64,000 nucleotides of DNA, taken from the NCBI RefSeq assembly GCF_900104175.1, contig NZ_FNIX01000019.1, positions 62,001 to 126,000 on the forward strand, written 5' to 3'. The notes below the pieces were generated by a model, which saw only the letters and a list, made by a program, of their open reading frames with translations, was not told where the DNA came from and did no database searches. Position numbers and translations under genes: made by a program. This document shows, one piece after another, positions 52,320 through 61,664 of this stretch (positions within the stretch are counted from its first letter, which is position 1; each line of letters opens with the position of its first letter). The DNA is from Lentzea jiangxiensis. Its GTDB lineage: Bacteria > Actinomycetota > Actinomycetes > Mycobacteriales > Pseudonocardiaceae.

Positions 52320-53654
52320 TCAGTCAGTCTCCCTCGGCAGGAATAGACCACTGACGCTCTCCGCCGCCCCCGCATCCAGGTCCGGGATGTCCTCGGTGTA
52401 GGTGTCGAGGGTGAATGCGACCGTCGCGTGTCCGAGTCGGCTGCTCACGATCTTCGGATGAACTCCGGCTCTCAACGAGATGGTGGCGTACGTGTGGCGG
52501 ACATCATGAAGTCGGATGCGCGGCACCTTGGCTCGATCCACGAGCCGGTTGAATTGCTCGGTGATTGTGTCGGGGTAGATCGGCCGTCCGTCCTCCCAGC
52601 AGAAGACCAGACCGTGGTCCTGATAGCCGCTACCGAATGCCGCCTTCTCCTCTTCCACTTGAGCGAGATGCCGACGGAGCACTGCCACCGTGAACTTGTC
52701 GAGCGCGATCTGCCGACGGCTCTTCGCGCTCTTCCCCGTCCCACCTTTGACCGCCCCGCCCGCGACCACGCGAGTCGCCTTCATGCGGACAACCGCCGCG
52801 TCCAGGTCGAGCGACGCGAAGGTCAGCCCGCACAATTCGGAACGCCGCATTCCGGTGGCCGACACGAGCACCCACAGCGCGTACAACCGTTCCGGACGAG
52901 CGACCTCCAGAAACCTCGTCAGCTGTTCGGGCTCCCAGGTGTTGTGAGACCGGCGGGGAACCGCCGGCGGGGTGACCCGGTCCATCGGGCTGCGGCTGAT
53001 GTACTCCCACTTGAACGCGGTGGTCATCGCGGAACCGAGCATGATGTGCACGCTCTTGACCGTCTTCGGCGACAAGCCCTTGCCCTGCGGAACCGGCACG
53101 CGGCCGACCTCGTAGCGCTGGAACGCTTTGCGAGCAGCGGCGTACGAGACTCCGACCTTGTCCGCGACCTCACGGGGCCGGATCTCTCGCTTGCTCAGCC
53201 GAGCGTCCTCCCACAGCTCGAACATCTCCCAGTTCGTGTCACGCTTCCGGCGTCCCTCCCGCAACAGGTGCTCGTAGAGCGCTGCGATCACCGACGGCAC
53301 GATCTCCTGCATCGGCCGCTTCCCGATCCACGGCAACACGTACGCCCTGGCCAACCTCTCGTAGTTGGCCGCGGTGGTCGGCTCCGTGGTGATGCGCACG
53401 TGCGGGAACCAGCGCTCGAAGAAGTCGGCCACCTTGGCTCTGGACGGCTTGACGTAGGTCTCGGTGGCGACCTCCGCCTGCGCCTTTTCCATCGCCTCCC
53501 AAGCGTCATCCTCGGTCGCGAACCCGCTCTTGCGGATCTGCTGACGCTCGCCCGTGAGCGGGTGCTTCTCCCCATCGAACGAGTAGGTCCACGTGTTGCC
53601 GCGTTTGAAGACGCTGCCCTTCAGCTTGCGACGCTTCGGCTTCCTCTTGGTCAT
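52320..53654 (-). CDS. Tyrosine recombinase (phage-type integrase)
   Basis: 444 residues from the ATG at 53654, overlapping the excisionase stop (ATGA). N-terminal arm-binding and SAM-like domains, then a catalytic domain with Arg in SATGMRRSELCGLTF (about 268), RLHDVRHTYATISLR (His and Arg, about 383) and the nucleophile Tyr in TLDTYTEDIPD (about 418). The core-binding domain contains an unusual HTH-like insertion (REIRPREVADKVGVSYAAAR, about 165-185). It should catalyse integration at tRNA-Val(CAC). Confidence 0.92.
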   Translation of the reverse strand: MTKRKPKRRKLKGSVFKRGNTWTYSFDGEKHPLTGERQQIRKSGFATEDDAWEAMEKAQAEVATETYVKPSRAKVADFFERWFPHVRITTEPTTAANYERLARAYVLPWIGKRPMQEIVPSVIAALYEHLLREGRRKRDTNWEMFELWEDARLSKREIRPREVADKVGVSYAAARKAFQRYEVGRVPVPQGKGLSPKTVKSVHIMLGSAMTTAFKWEYISRSPMDRVTPPAVPRRSHNTWEPEQLTRFLEVARPERLYALWVLVSATGMRRSELCGLTFASLDLDAAVVRMKATRVVAGGAVKGGTGKSAKSRRQIALDKFTVAVLRRHLAQVEEEKAAFGSGYQDHGLVFCWEDGRPIYPDTITEQFNRLVDRAKVPRIRLHDVRHTYATISLRAGVHPKIVSSRLGHATVAFTLDTYTEDIPDLDAGAAESVSGLFLPRETD

Positions 53655-53857
53655 GCCGCGTCCGCCTCCGGAACGAGCTGCTCGTCGGACTCCAAGAACT
53701 CCACGAGGCGGGCGCGGACGACGTATACGCGTCGACCGAACCGCTTCACGCCGGGCAGCTGGCCGGCGTCGGCGTAGCGGTAGGCGGATGCGCGGCTGAT
53801 GCCGAGGAGTTCGGCGGCTGCAGGGACAGAGATGAGAGCTGGCTGCTGCTTGGACAC
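53651..53857 (-). CDS. Excisionase/MerR-like HTH DNA-binding protein
   Basis: 68 residues from the GTG at 53857 with GGAG 8 nt upstream. Single HTH_17 domain: ISVPAAAELLGISRASAYRY, GQLPGVKRFGRRVYVVRARL. Coupled to the integrase; probably directs excision. Confidence 0.9.
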   Translation of the reverse strand: MSKQQPALISVPAAAELLGISRASAYRYADAGQLPGVKRFGRRVYVVRARLVEFLESDEQLVPEADAA

Positions 53858-53890
53858 GGGTGCTCCCTGGAGACCGGGCACGCCGGAGCC

Positions 53891-54159
53891 TGGACAGTTT
53901 GGACAGAATTGGCCGTGAGGCGTCGTTTACACTGTTCAGCGCCGGTATGCGGTGATCTTGGTTCGCGTGGACACAATCGGACAGAATCTGGACACAATTG
54001 CCGCGCGTCCGGTCGGTGGTCCTCGGGCCGGTGGAGCGGCCGGAATTCTGTCCGAGTTGTGTCCGATTCTGTCCAGCACGGGCATGAGCAACCCACATGC
54101 CCGTGACCTGTGGAAACTGTGCTTGATCATGGATTCTGACCATTCTGTCCAAACTGTCC
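53891..54159. repeat. Dyad-symmetric array of GGACAnAAT-type iterons
   Basis: Three direct boxes of about 11 bp at 53968-54000 (TGGACACAATC, GGACAGAATCT, GGACACAATTG) are mirrored in opposite orientation at 54043-54075 (centre about 54021). An outer pair, TGGACAGTTTGGACAGAATT at 53891-53910 and its inverse at 54142-54159 preceded by one imperfect box, continues the symmetry. The right outer boxes overlap the last codons of the truncated DUF3987-like gene. Candidate replication origin, transfer site or operator. Confidence 0.75.
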
Positions 54160-55200
54160 CCGGTCGGCGGACAGGTGGACCGGGTGGACGAGATAGGTCG
54201 GGCTCGGCTTGCGCCCTGCGCCGTGCCGTTCAGGCGGGGGTAGCTGGCGGATGTGGCCGTGCTCTTCGAGCAGATCCAGCGCCGGGCCGATCTCGCTCGC
54301 GGAGGTGAACCGGCCGCGGTTGGCCCGGTGCGCCTCGCGACGGGTGAACTGCGGCAGACGCTCGCCCGTGATCCAGGCGAGTAGCGCGCGGGCGTCGTCG
54401 TATGCCTCGTCCCTGCCCATGTGGTCGAACGCGCCCAGCGCGTGCGCGAGGAAGTACGAACCCAGCTCCCGAGCACGCGCGAACGTGCCAGCGCCGATCT
54501 CGTGGTGCCACGCATCGCCGGGCCGGTCCGCCAGGTGCAGCAGCGCGGCGAACCGGGCCACGGTTCCGGCGTACTTGCCCGCCCAGTCGGCGATGTGGTG
54601 CCAGGCGCCGCGCGGTCCCAGCTGGGGCTCGATCTCGGTCTGCAGCGAGAACATCGCCTCATCAGCATCCCTGCTGAACTCGACCACCTCTGGTGCCGAC
54701 CAGGACGCCAGTTGCAGCGTCAGGCCACCGATGCGGGCGCGGTAGTCCGCCGCGACGTGCTCGGGCACCTCGGGAACGCGGATCTCGCGGTGCCCGACGG
54801 TGCTGACCGGCAGTGAGTACAGGAAGCGTCCAAGCAGGCCGCGTTCCTTCGCGGCCTTGATCTGCCCGAGGTCGCGGACGATTTGCGGCTGCACGACGAG
54901 CCCGAGCGTGAGGTAGGCGTGCTCGATGACGTCAGACTCGCGGCCCTGGCGGTCGACTTCGAGGTACTCGCCGGCGTGGCCGCGCAGGAAGACCTCGTAG
55001 TTCGGGGTGCCGGAGTAGCGCCCGGCGATGTTGGCGACGATGCCGCCCTCGGGCGCGAGCACCGCGAGGCGTCCGCCCTGCTCCGCCATGATCGAAGCGG
55101 CTTTCTCAGCGGTGATGTCGTCAACCACCAGGCGCGGCGGCACCGGGACCACCAGCTCACGCGCCCGCAGAGCCGCGTCTCCGGCCAGCCCCGATCGCAC
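54127..55200 (-). pseudogene. N-terminally truncated DUF3987/YfjI-like gene
   Basis: Open for 357 codons from a GTG. The protein resembles the C-terminal two thirds of actinomycete DUF3987/YfjI proteins: PRLVVDDITAEKAASIMAEQ, GGRLAVLAPEGGIVANIAGR, NYEVFLRGHAGEYLEVDR, LTLGLVVQPQIV. The usual N-terminal part with the PPGNRKS-type P-loop is missing, and the sequence upstream of 55200 belongs to something else, so a deletion or rearrangement joined them. Such proteins are linked to replication functions of plasmids and integrative elements. Confidence 0.7.
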
Positions 55201-55265
55201 AGCTCTCCGCCGGGTGGAGACTGAGAGACCCGCTTTCCCTCCGCCGGTTCGAACTCCAGCAGATC

Positions 55266-55916
55266 TTGACCCGGCAGTATCGCGGCGGGAGCCTCGCAGT
55301 CCCTGCCGCGGTCACCCTTGAGCTCGATGTCGTCCACGAGGCTCGCGGCCGTGCGATCCCACCGGTGTCGCCGGATCTATCTCTCGAGATGCAGTGGTCA
55401 GTGCGGTCTCAGACGAGCGTCCTCGCCGACATCGACGCGATGCTGGACACCGAGCCCTGCCCGATGGACGGCGTCGCGGGCTGGGTCACCGGGTTCCAGG
55501 ACTTCGCGACGTTCCTCCGCGACAATCCGACCGGCCCCGAGATCAGGCGTCAGCGAACGCATCTCAGGTTCATCGCCGACCTCGGCAAGAAACTCGCCGA
55601 GGCGGCGTGGCTGACGGGCATCACCCGACCCGAGGACCTGTCCGACTGGCTGACGAATCGCAGCGAAGCCGACATCCGGGAACTGGTGGCGCTAGGGCTG
55701 TTCCGCGAGGTCCTGCACGAGAAGCTGTCCGATCCCAACCTCAGGTGGACCGAGAACGACCTGACCGACATGATCTACCTGACTGCAGCGGCTGGCTACT
55801 GCGATCACATCGTCGGCGAGAGAACCCACATGTCGCACATCGCGAACAGCGCTCGACGCTTGGGCCGCACGATCAGCCTTCACCGCATGCTCCCGTCGCT
55901 CGTCGAACGACTCTGA
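55266..55916 (+). CDS. Hypothetical protein on the integrative element
   Basis: 216 residues, not recognised with certainty. The first 40 residues may be spurious (ATG also at codon 42). Helical middle (RFIADLGKKLAEAAWLTGIT) and a conserved-looking C-terminus LTDMIYLTAAAGYCDHIVGE, then ARRLGRTISLHRMLPSLV, which I associate with hypothetical, possibly PIN-like, actinomycete proteins. It immediately abuts the break point of the truncated gene, so its start could also have been altered. Confidence 0.6.
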   Translation: MTRQYRGGSLAVPAAVTLELDVVHEARGRAIPPVSPDLSLEMQWSVRSQTSVLADIDAMLDTEPCPMDGVAGWVTGFQDFATFLRDNPTGPEIRRQRTHLRFIADLGKKLAEAAWLTGITRPEDLSDWLTNRSEADIRELVALGLFREVLHEKLSDPNLRWTENDLTDMIYLTAAAGYCDHIVGERTHMSHIANSARRLGRTISLHRMLPSLVERL

Positions 55917-56910
55917 TCCTCCACCCGCCCAGCTCCTGCTCGCGCCTCCCGCAAAGACGAATTGTCAGGATCGCAGCTGGTCGCGACGCCGGGTGAGGTA
56001 GGCGGACTCGACGGTGTTGCCCGCCAGTTCGATGGCTTGCACGAAGCCGTGCGCGCCTCCTCACCACACCTCAGCCTGCGCAACAGGTCAGCACGCGTCA
56101 CGTAGAAGGCGTGGTAGGCGACCGTTCCATGTCCGCCAGCCGACCTCGGGACCGTCGAGCTCGGCAACCGCGAGACCACCGCTCGAAACCGCCGACGACA
56201 CGCGCCGGGCTGAGTTCGTCCCAGAAACAGGCCAAACGAAACTGACGGGTTCTGCTCACTCGACCGGAAACCCGCACCGCGTGGAATCCTTCCTCACCAC
56301 TCGACTGCCCGATCATGCTCCATTCGAGTGCACGTAAAGATCGCGGGTAACAGGAATCCGGCCGCCATCGAAATGATGAATGCACTCCCCCCGCCACTTC
56401 TCGAAGGAGCGCGAAGACTGGACGTCGAACTGGAAAGAAAGGAGCGGTCAGGTGGCCCCCCGAGCACCCTCACGCAGGATCCCACGACGACCGCAAGATC
56501 ACCGCACCTGACTGCAATTCCTCGTTGACTGGAATTTTCAGGGCGGCTTCCGCGACACAACGAGACAAAAACTGAACGCTTCCAGCGCATCAACCGTTGT
56601 TCCGATCGAAACGCTGCTCCAAACGAGCCAACCGGCTACCAGGCGTGTCAAATAGACGAGTCATCTGTCACCCGTCGGTGTTGTCACAACGCTAACGAAA
56701 GACGGATCGGCCGCGATAGGCTCAAGACGCGTCGGTACCGGGTCGATCACGTCGGGAGCAGCAGGCACAACGGATGTCCTCAGGGAGGTGCGCATGATCT
56801 TCGCCGTCCGGGTTCACGAGCGTCGGTCGACCATTGAAGCGCTTCTCCGTCAGCCGCACGCTGACCTGCCGCGGTCGCCGTTCAACAGTGCTCCGTCCCG
56901 GAGCGGAAAG
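55917..56910. other. Gene-poor stretch with one gene ghost
   Basis: Apart from the sigma-factor remnant at 55965-56125 I see no coding sequence here. Base composition is lower in GC than the neighbours, particularly 56310-56420 and 56560-56700, which suggests foreign or decaying DNA and may hold the promoter for the gene at 56911. Confidence 0.5.
55965..56125 (-). pseudogene. C-terminal remnant of a SigJ-like (DUF6596) sigma factor
   Basis: The minus strand reads VAYHAFYVTRADLLRRLRCGEEART, then after a frameshift FVQAIELAGNTVESAYLTRR and a stop. That matches the C-terminal end of ECF sigma factors of the DUF6596 class (pattern YHxxxxTRADLLRRLG, then ALxLxxNxxE). Nothing of the N-terminal sigma domains remains. 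Confidence 0.55.
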
Positions 56911-58485
56911 ATGTTGAGCGACATGCCAGACACACACCTCCCGCACTCCGACCCCGAAAACTCCAAAGAGGAGACCAGAACCTTCCTCAGGAACGCGTAC
57001 GCCGTGCGCCTTGCGTTCGACCTCCTGACGCAGGACACCACCCCGCTCTCCCGCGTCGTCGAGCACGTGCACATCGCACTCGGCAGCTGTCGCCGCGATG
57101 TCACCTTCGAATGGGATCTTCCGCCGCTCATCGAGAAGTTGCCGACCAAGAACCCCGAACTGAAAGAGCTTCTCGAGCGGTACCAGGAGAAAATGGACGA
57201 CCTGGTCATCCCGCTGATTCCCATCCGCAAGGGCAGGATCCTGTCGAAGTTCGACATCCAGAACTCCGACGGCACCGCGGTGTACCTGTGCGACAGGCAT
57301 GAGGCGAAGTCGTACACGAAGAGGTTGCTCACCGCAGCATGGACGCAGTTCGAGGACTCCCTGACCGTCGCCCCGACTGATGTGCAGAGAAAAGAGCTCT
57401 CAGCCTGCGGAAGTGACTACATCAAGATCGCTGAGCTTGACGCCTCGGCCGCGAAGGACACACTCGCCGATGTCGCCCAGCGCGTTCACAACCTGAACTT
57501 GCGGTTCACCGACGACGGACGTCGGCGTGTGCTCCACCTCGGACGGTACTTCGCCAAACGCTACGTCTTCTGGTTGCGGCTCAACGCCAAACCTGGCACA
57601 CGGGTCCGCCTCGACTTTTCCTACAGGCACAGGTTCGCCGCCGACTACGAACCCAAGCAGATAAGCAACTTTTTCGGTTTGCTGAGCTGGGTCAAGCAGT
57701 TCATCGGGCAGGAACCGTCACGGCATGTCGTCCCCATCTCCTTCCACGGCTTGACTCGGGGATATCACTTCGAGCTCGAGGTACCGCAGGACTGCTACGT
57801 CACATCCCAGCACTTCATGCTCGAAGGAGATCGGAACAGGCGGCGCGTGCGACAACGAGCATCGTTTGACGCGCATGCCAAGAGCTACGGCGCTTCCATC
57901 GCTGGCGAGGACGAGTCGGGAGGATCGTTCTCACACCTGTACGCCCACAACCTTCCTTCAGTGGTGCGCAAGCAGGTCTACGCGTCGGTGCACGTCGCCG
58001 AGAGACCGCCAGGAACGACCGCCATCGTGCTGTGGTTGTCAGTGTTCGCCGCGCTGTCGGCCGTCATGTTGACGCGCCTGTGGAACGCGCTCGCAGCAAC
58101 AGACCTGCAGGGGATCGACATCGCGGCTCTGTTCGTGGCTCTGCCCGGTCTCGCGGCTGCCTGGTTCGCACGCGTCTTCCAGCACGAGGGCCGCTACAGG
58201 GTCCCGTTCGTCTCCCGCGCCGGCCTTGCGATCACTGGTCTCGCAACCGCCTACCTGGTGGTAGCGGTCTTGTTGCGCCGGAGCGTGTGCGCACCGAACA
58301 AATCAACCGGCGCCTTCGGCGAGTTCTGCACGACTGGCTTCCAACAGGTCAGCTCCGCGCCATTGCTCGCCGTCGTCACCTGGGTGCTCCTTTCGACCAC
58401 GCTGCTGCTTACCGCGATGCGCGTGGGCATGCACATGCGGTACAGGCTGCACCAGAGCAAGATCGTCGGTCGCTATGGACGCTGA
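56911..58485 (+). CDS. Large membrane protein of unknown function (element cargo)
   Basis: 524 residues from the ATG at 56911 (GGAG 7 nt upstream; the frame is open further upstream but without support). The first 380 residues are soluble and mixed alpha/beta, with VFWLRLNAKPGTRVRLDFSY and ISFHGLTRGYHFELEVP. The C-terminus has four membrane helices (TAIVLWLSVFAALSAVML, IAALFVALPGLAAAWFARV, AGLAITGLATAYLVVAVLL, PLLAVVTWVLLSTTLLLTAM). I recognise no family. It is followed within 20 nt by a small acidic gene; the two form a cassette on the mobile element. Confidence 0.75.
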   Translation: MLSDMPDTHLPHSDPENSKEETRTFLRNAYAVRLAFDLLTQDTTPLSRVVEHVHIALGSCRRDVTFEWDLPPLIEKLPTKNPELKELLERYQEKMDDLVIPLIPIRKGRILSKFDIQNSDGTAVYLCDRHEAKSYTKRLLTAAWTQFEDSLTVAPTDVQRKELSACGSDYIKIAELDASAAKDTLADVAQRVHNLNLRFTDDGRRRVLHLGRYFAKRYVFWLRLNAKPGTRVRLDFSYRHRFAADYEPKQISNFFGLLSWVKQFIGQEPSRHVVPISFHGLTRGYHFELEVPQDCYVTSQHFMLEGDRNRRRVRQRASFDAHAKSYGASIAGEDESGGSFSHLYAHNLPSVVRKQVYASVHVAERPPGTTAIVLWLSVFAALSAVMLTRLWNALAATDLQGIDIAALFVALPGLAAAWFARVFQHEGRYRVPFVSRAGLAITGLATAYLVVAVLLRRSVCAPNKSTGAFGEFCTTGFQQVSSAPLLAVVTWVLLSTTLLLTAMRVGMHMRYRLHQSKIVGRYGR

Positions 58486-58504
58486 AAGAATCTCTGGAGG
58501 TGCG

Positions 58505-58804
58505 GTGACGATGAGCGTGAGCGACGCGGACAGCTTCGGCCGAACTGCGTTCACGAGCAGGAAACCGTTCGACTTCGAGGGTCTCGTGAGCAGATTGCTC
58601 TCGGACGACGACCGCGTGGACATGGACGAGGAGTTGACCATCGGTATGGCCAATGCAGCAGGCGCAACCGGAGCTATCGTGATGCCTCCCGCGGAGAGCG
58701 TGCAACGGGTGCGGGACCCGCTCTCAGAGGAGACCAAGAACAGTTTCGGCGACTTCATCATGAGGGCGTTCAAACGAACGGACCTCGACGACGATGCCGA
58801 CTAG
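58505..58804 (+). CDS. Small acidic protein, partner of the membrane protein
   Basis: 99 residues from the GTG at 58505 (GGAGG just upstream); ATG 58511 and ATG 58475 are alternatives. Acidic (VSRLLSDDDRVDMDEELTIG) with a helical C-terminus SFGDFIMRAFKRTDLDDDAD. No known domain. Translation is probably coupled to the upstream membrane protein. Confidence 0.65.
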   Translation: MTMSVSDADSFGRTAFTSRKPFDFEGLVSRLLSDDDRVDMDEELTIGMANAAGATGAIVMPPAESVQRVRDPLSEETKNSFGDFIMRAFKRTDLDDDAD

Positions 58805-58984
58805 CCACGTTCTGGCTCATGTCAGCAAGAGACGGTCGTCGCGCGACGCCGTGAGGTAATGCCTCAGTTTCGACTGCGGTCAACGTTCAACGACCTGCCG
58901 ATGTCTTGCCGCAACTACGATCTCTTCAGCAGTAGCTCGGACCATCCAAGACGTCTGTGGAACGAAGGCGCGCTCGGTGCCTGC

Positions 58985-59068
58985 AGCGGCCTCGGCTATG
59001 AGCTCCAGCGACTTCCCCTCCCCCAGCGCCACGTCCTGCACGCTCGCGAACCGTTGCCCGCATGCGGG
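58985..59068 (-). pseudogene. C-terminal remnant of an XRE/DUF5753 regulator
   Basis: The minus strand reads ACGQRFASVQDVALGEGKSL followed by ELIAEAA, nearly the same as the C-terminus of the DUF5753 regulator at 1896-2735 (CARRFAGLRQVALGDGESLE). The rest of the gene is cut off by the left end of the IS256-family element at about 59077. Confidence 0.6.
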
Positions 59069-59076
59069 ACTGTAGG

Positions 59077-60433
59077 AAGTTCGGTGTAACTCCCGATCAT
59101 GGAAGTGCACCTGATGACCGACATGATGTCCGGCGTGGAGAACGCCGAGGACTCGAAGCCCGCAGCCGGTCTGGGCGGCCTGGACGAGTAGCTCGTCGCG
59201 CAGCTGCTGAGCAGTGCCAAGGCCAGTGGCCTGAAGCTGACCGGTGAGGGCGGGGTGCTGCAGCAACTGACCAAGCGGCTGCTGGAGTCCGCGCTCGAGG
59301 GCGAGATCACCGATCACCTCGGCTATGACAAGCACGACCCGGCCGGGCGCGGGACCGGTAACTCGCGCAACGGCACCCGGTCCAAGACGGTGCTCACCGA
59401 TGTCGGCCCGGTCGAGATTGACGTGCCGCGTGACCGGGACGCCAGCTTCGAGCCCAAAATTGTCGCGAAGCGGCAGAGGCGTCTGGACGGCGTGGACGAG
59501 ATGGTGATCTCGCTGGCCGCCAAGGGTTTGACCACCGGTGAGATCTCCGCGCACCTCGCGGAGGTCTATGGCGCCGAGGTGTCGCGCCAGACCATCTCCA
59601 CGATCACCGACAAGTTGATCGAGGGCACGGTCGAGTGGCAGAACCGGCCGTTGGACGCGGTGTATCCGGTGATCTTTATCGACGCTATCCACGTCAAGAT
59701 CCGCGACGGGCAGGTGGCCAACCGGCCGATCTACGTCGCGCTCGCGGTCACCTGCGAAGGACGGCGCGACATCCTCGGGTTGTGGGCCGGCGACGGCGGC
59801 GAAGGTGCCAAGTACTGGCTGCATGTGCTCACCGAGCTCAAGAACCGCGGCGTCGCCGACGTCCTGATGGTGGTCTGTGATGGGCTGACCGGCCTGCCCG
59901 ACGCGATCACCACGGTCTGGCCGCAGACGATCACCCGTACCTGCGTGGTGCACCTGCTGCGAAACAGTTTCCGCTACGCGGGCCGCCAGCACTGGGCCGC
60001 GATCGCCAAGACCCTCAAACCCGTTTACACCGCCGACCGAGGCCGCAGCCCGCGAGCGTTTCGGCGAGTTCGCTGAGGCCTGGGGCGCCCAGTATCCGGC
60101 GATAGTGCGGTTGTGGGACAACGCCTGGGCCGAGTTTGTGCCGTTTCTGACGTTCGATCCGGAGATCCGGCGGGTGATCTGTTCGACGAGCGCGATCGAG
60201 AGCGCCAACGCCCGCATCCGCCGCGCGGTCAAGGCCTGCGGACACTTCCCCAACGAGCAGGCCGCGCTGAAATGCGTCTACATGGCCATCATGAGCCTGG
60301 ACCCGACCGGCACCGGCCGCAAACGCTGGACCATGCGGTGGAAACCCGCGCTTAACGCGTTCGACATCGCCTTCAACGGCCGCCTGGCCGCCGGACACAA
60401 GTAGTTTCCTTCAACCCGACTTACACCGTTCGT
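59077..60433 (+). mobile_element. IS256-family insertion sequence (inactive)
   Basis: Terminal inverted repeats are visible around CGGTGTAA: GTTCGGTGTAACTC at 59079-59092 and its imperfect complement GACTTACACCGTTC at 60418-60431. One transposase gene fills the interior. I could not define target-site duplications, because the left flank is a truncated gene whose remainder is not on the right side. Confidence 0.8.
59099..60404 (+). pseudogene. IS256-family (Mutator type) transposase, nonsense and frameshift mutations
   Basis: The reading frame starts MEVHLMTDMMSGVENAEDSK at 59099 but hits an in-frame TAG at 59189-59191 where relatives have Gln (GLDEQ). It continues LQQLTKRLLESALEGEITDH through the DDE aspartates (VIFIDAIHVKIRDG, MVVCDGLTGLPDA), then shifts by one base near 60035 into the frame that carries CSTSAIESANARIRRAVK with the catalytic Glu and runs to 60404. 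Two independent lesions make it inactive. Confidence 0.9.
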
Positions 60434-60467
60434 TTGCCCCCTCCCCGAGGGCCGGTCCTGGACGCCG

Positions 60468-61179
60468 TCAGGGCTTCTCAAAATGCTGGTAGTCGATCGG
60501 TGTGTCCCAGAAGCCGCCCCAGGCCCAGCCGCGTGTGGTGAACGCCTGCTCCGTGGGGTCGCCCGCGCTGCTCCGTGGGGTCGCCCGCGTGGATCATGCC
60601 GGGCACGTTCTGGGTGCGGTCGACGTAGGGCGCGCCGTTGGGCGGGTAGACCGTGCCGCTGCGGGAGATGTAGGGGTTCTGCACGGGGTTGATGTCGATG
60701 GCCCGTCCGTAGGAGTGGTTGGACCAGGCGGTGCCGCCAGTGATCGCCCGGCAGTTGAACGCCGAGGTGTTGTTCGCCGCCATCGACGCGTCGTCGTCGG
60801 AGTCGTACTTCTCCACGGTCTCCATCCGCTGGATGGGGAACCGGTCGAAGTACAGGTCGGCGAAAACGCGGGCGACCTCGACGGCGAGATCGGCATTGAC
60901 GACCAGCTCGCCGCGGCGCACCGCACCGTCGAAGCCCACGAAGTTCAGGCTGATCAGCCGCAGCTGATCGGGCCCGACGGGGCAGCCTTCGCGCCAACTG
61001 GAAGCGAGCCGCTTCGCGGTGACCGGCTTGATGACGGCGATGTAGGGCGGGAGGCCGCTGCCGGCCGGCGAGGCGAATTCCACGGTCTGGGCGCTGGCGG
61101 CGGGCGCCGGCGTGGTACCGACCAAGACCACAGACAGAGTGAACGTGATGAGCGCGAAAACTCTGGTTCTCAACCTCAA
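60468..61179 (-). pseudogene. Secreted M15-type D,D-peptidase gene with a frameshifting tandem duplication
   Basis: Signal peptide MRLRTRVFALITFTLSVVLV ending near APAASA. M15 metallopeptidase features SNHSYGRAIDINPVQNPY are intact. A 22-bp tandem duplication (60546-60567 and 60568-60589) throws the frame off after NVPGMIHAGDPTEQ, so translation ends at 60478 with an unrelated tail. The lost frame downstream would read AFTTRGWAWGGFWDTPIDYQ and then HFEKP, including the last catalytic His, stopping at 60468. The gene is therefore a recent pseudogene of a peptidoglycan carboxypeptidase. Confidence 0.8.
60546..60589. repeat. 22-bp perfect tandem duplication
   Basis: Two adjacent identical 22-bp units (60546-60567, 60568-60589). 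Removing one unit restores the M15 peptidase reading frame. Confidence 0.9.
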
Positions 61180-61664
61180 AATACTTCCTCTCGATCTCTA
61201 CTACGACAGAGTGGGGTTCGCCGTGGTTCGAGCAACCCAGGGCGTTCATGCAGAATTCACCTACCGGGCCACGTATGAGAAGCAGCTCATCGACAGCAAT
61301 CGTCAGTGGACAGTTTCCGGCCGTTCACCCCCCAGCCGCGCGAAGACGCCCTCGGGGATCGAGCCTGCCAGCGATGCGCGAACAACGTCAACTTCGCTGA
61401 AAACGTTTCACCCTTCCCCGAAACGTCCGGTCGCGCGGGAACCGGGATACGCCGGGCCGGCAGCCTGAGCTTGTCGTCGGCCGTAACCGTGGCGGCCTGT
61501 CGCGTTCGGGCCGCTGCGTGAAGCCTTGGGAGCACGGAGTGGGAGCAGATTGGGAGCAACTCCGGGCGCTGAACATGCCGGAACGGTCCTCAATGGACCT
61601 GAACGGCCCCGCGTCAACCTGCAAGAGTGCTGTTTCCGCAGTTCAGCGCGGTATCGGTGCCATA
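61180..61664. other. Gene-free right end of the element
   Basis: No credible gene. The first 100 bp should hold the promoter of the M15 pseudogene. Near the att site there are three TGGGAGCA direct repeats at 61527, 61540 and 61551. Confidence 0.5.

Noticed and set aside
53891..54159. Iteron array as a CRISPR-like or microsatellite repeat
   Set aside because: Units are about 11 bp, in both orientations around a centre of symmetry, which fits protein-binding sites and not a CRISPR array.
58880..60253. Minus-strand open frame of 457 codons across the IS
   Set aside because: Mostly antisense to the transposase; only its C-terminal end matches a real family (DUF5753), recorded separately as a remnant.
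61287..61559. Minus-strand open frame of 90 codons
   Set aside because: No ribosome binding site, no domain, and it overlaps the TGGGAGCA repeat region.
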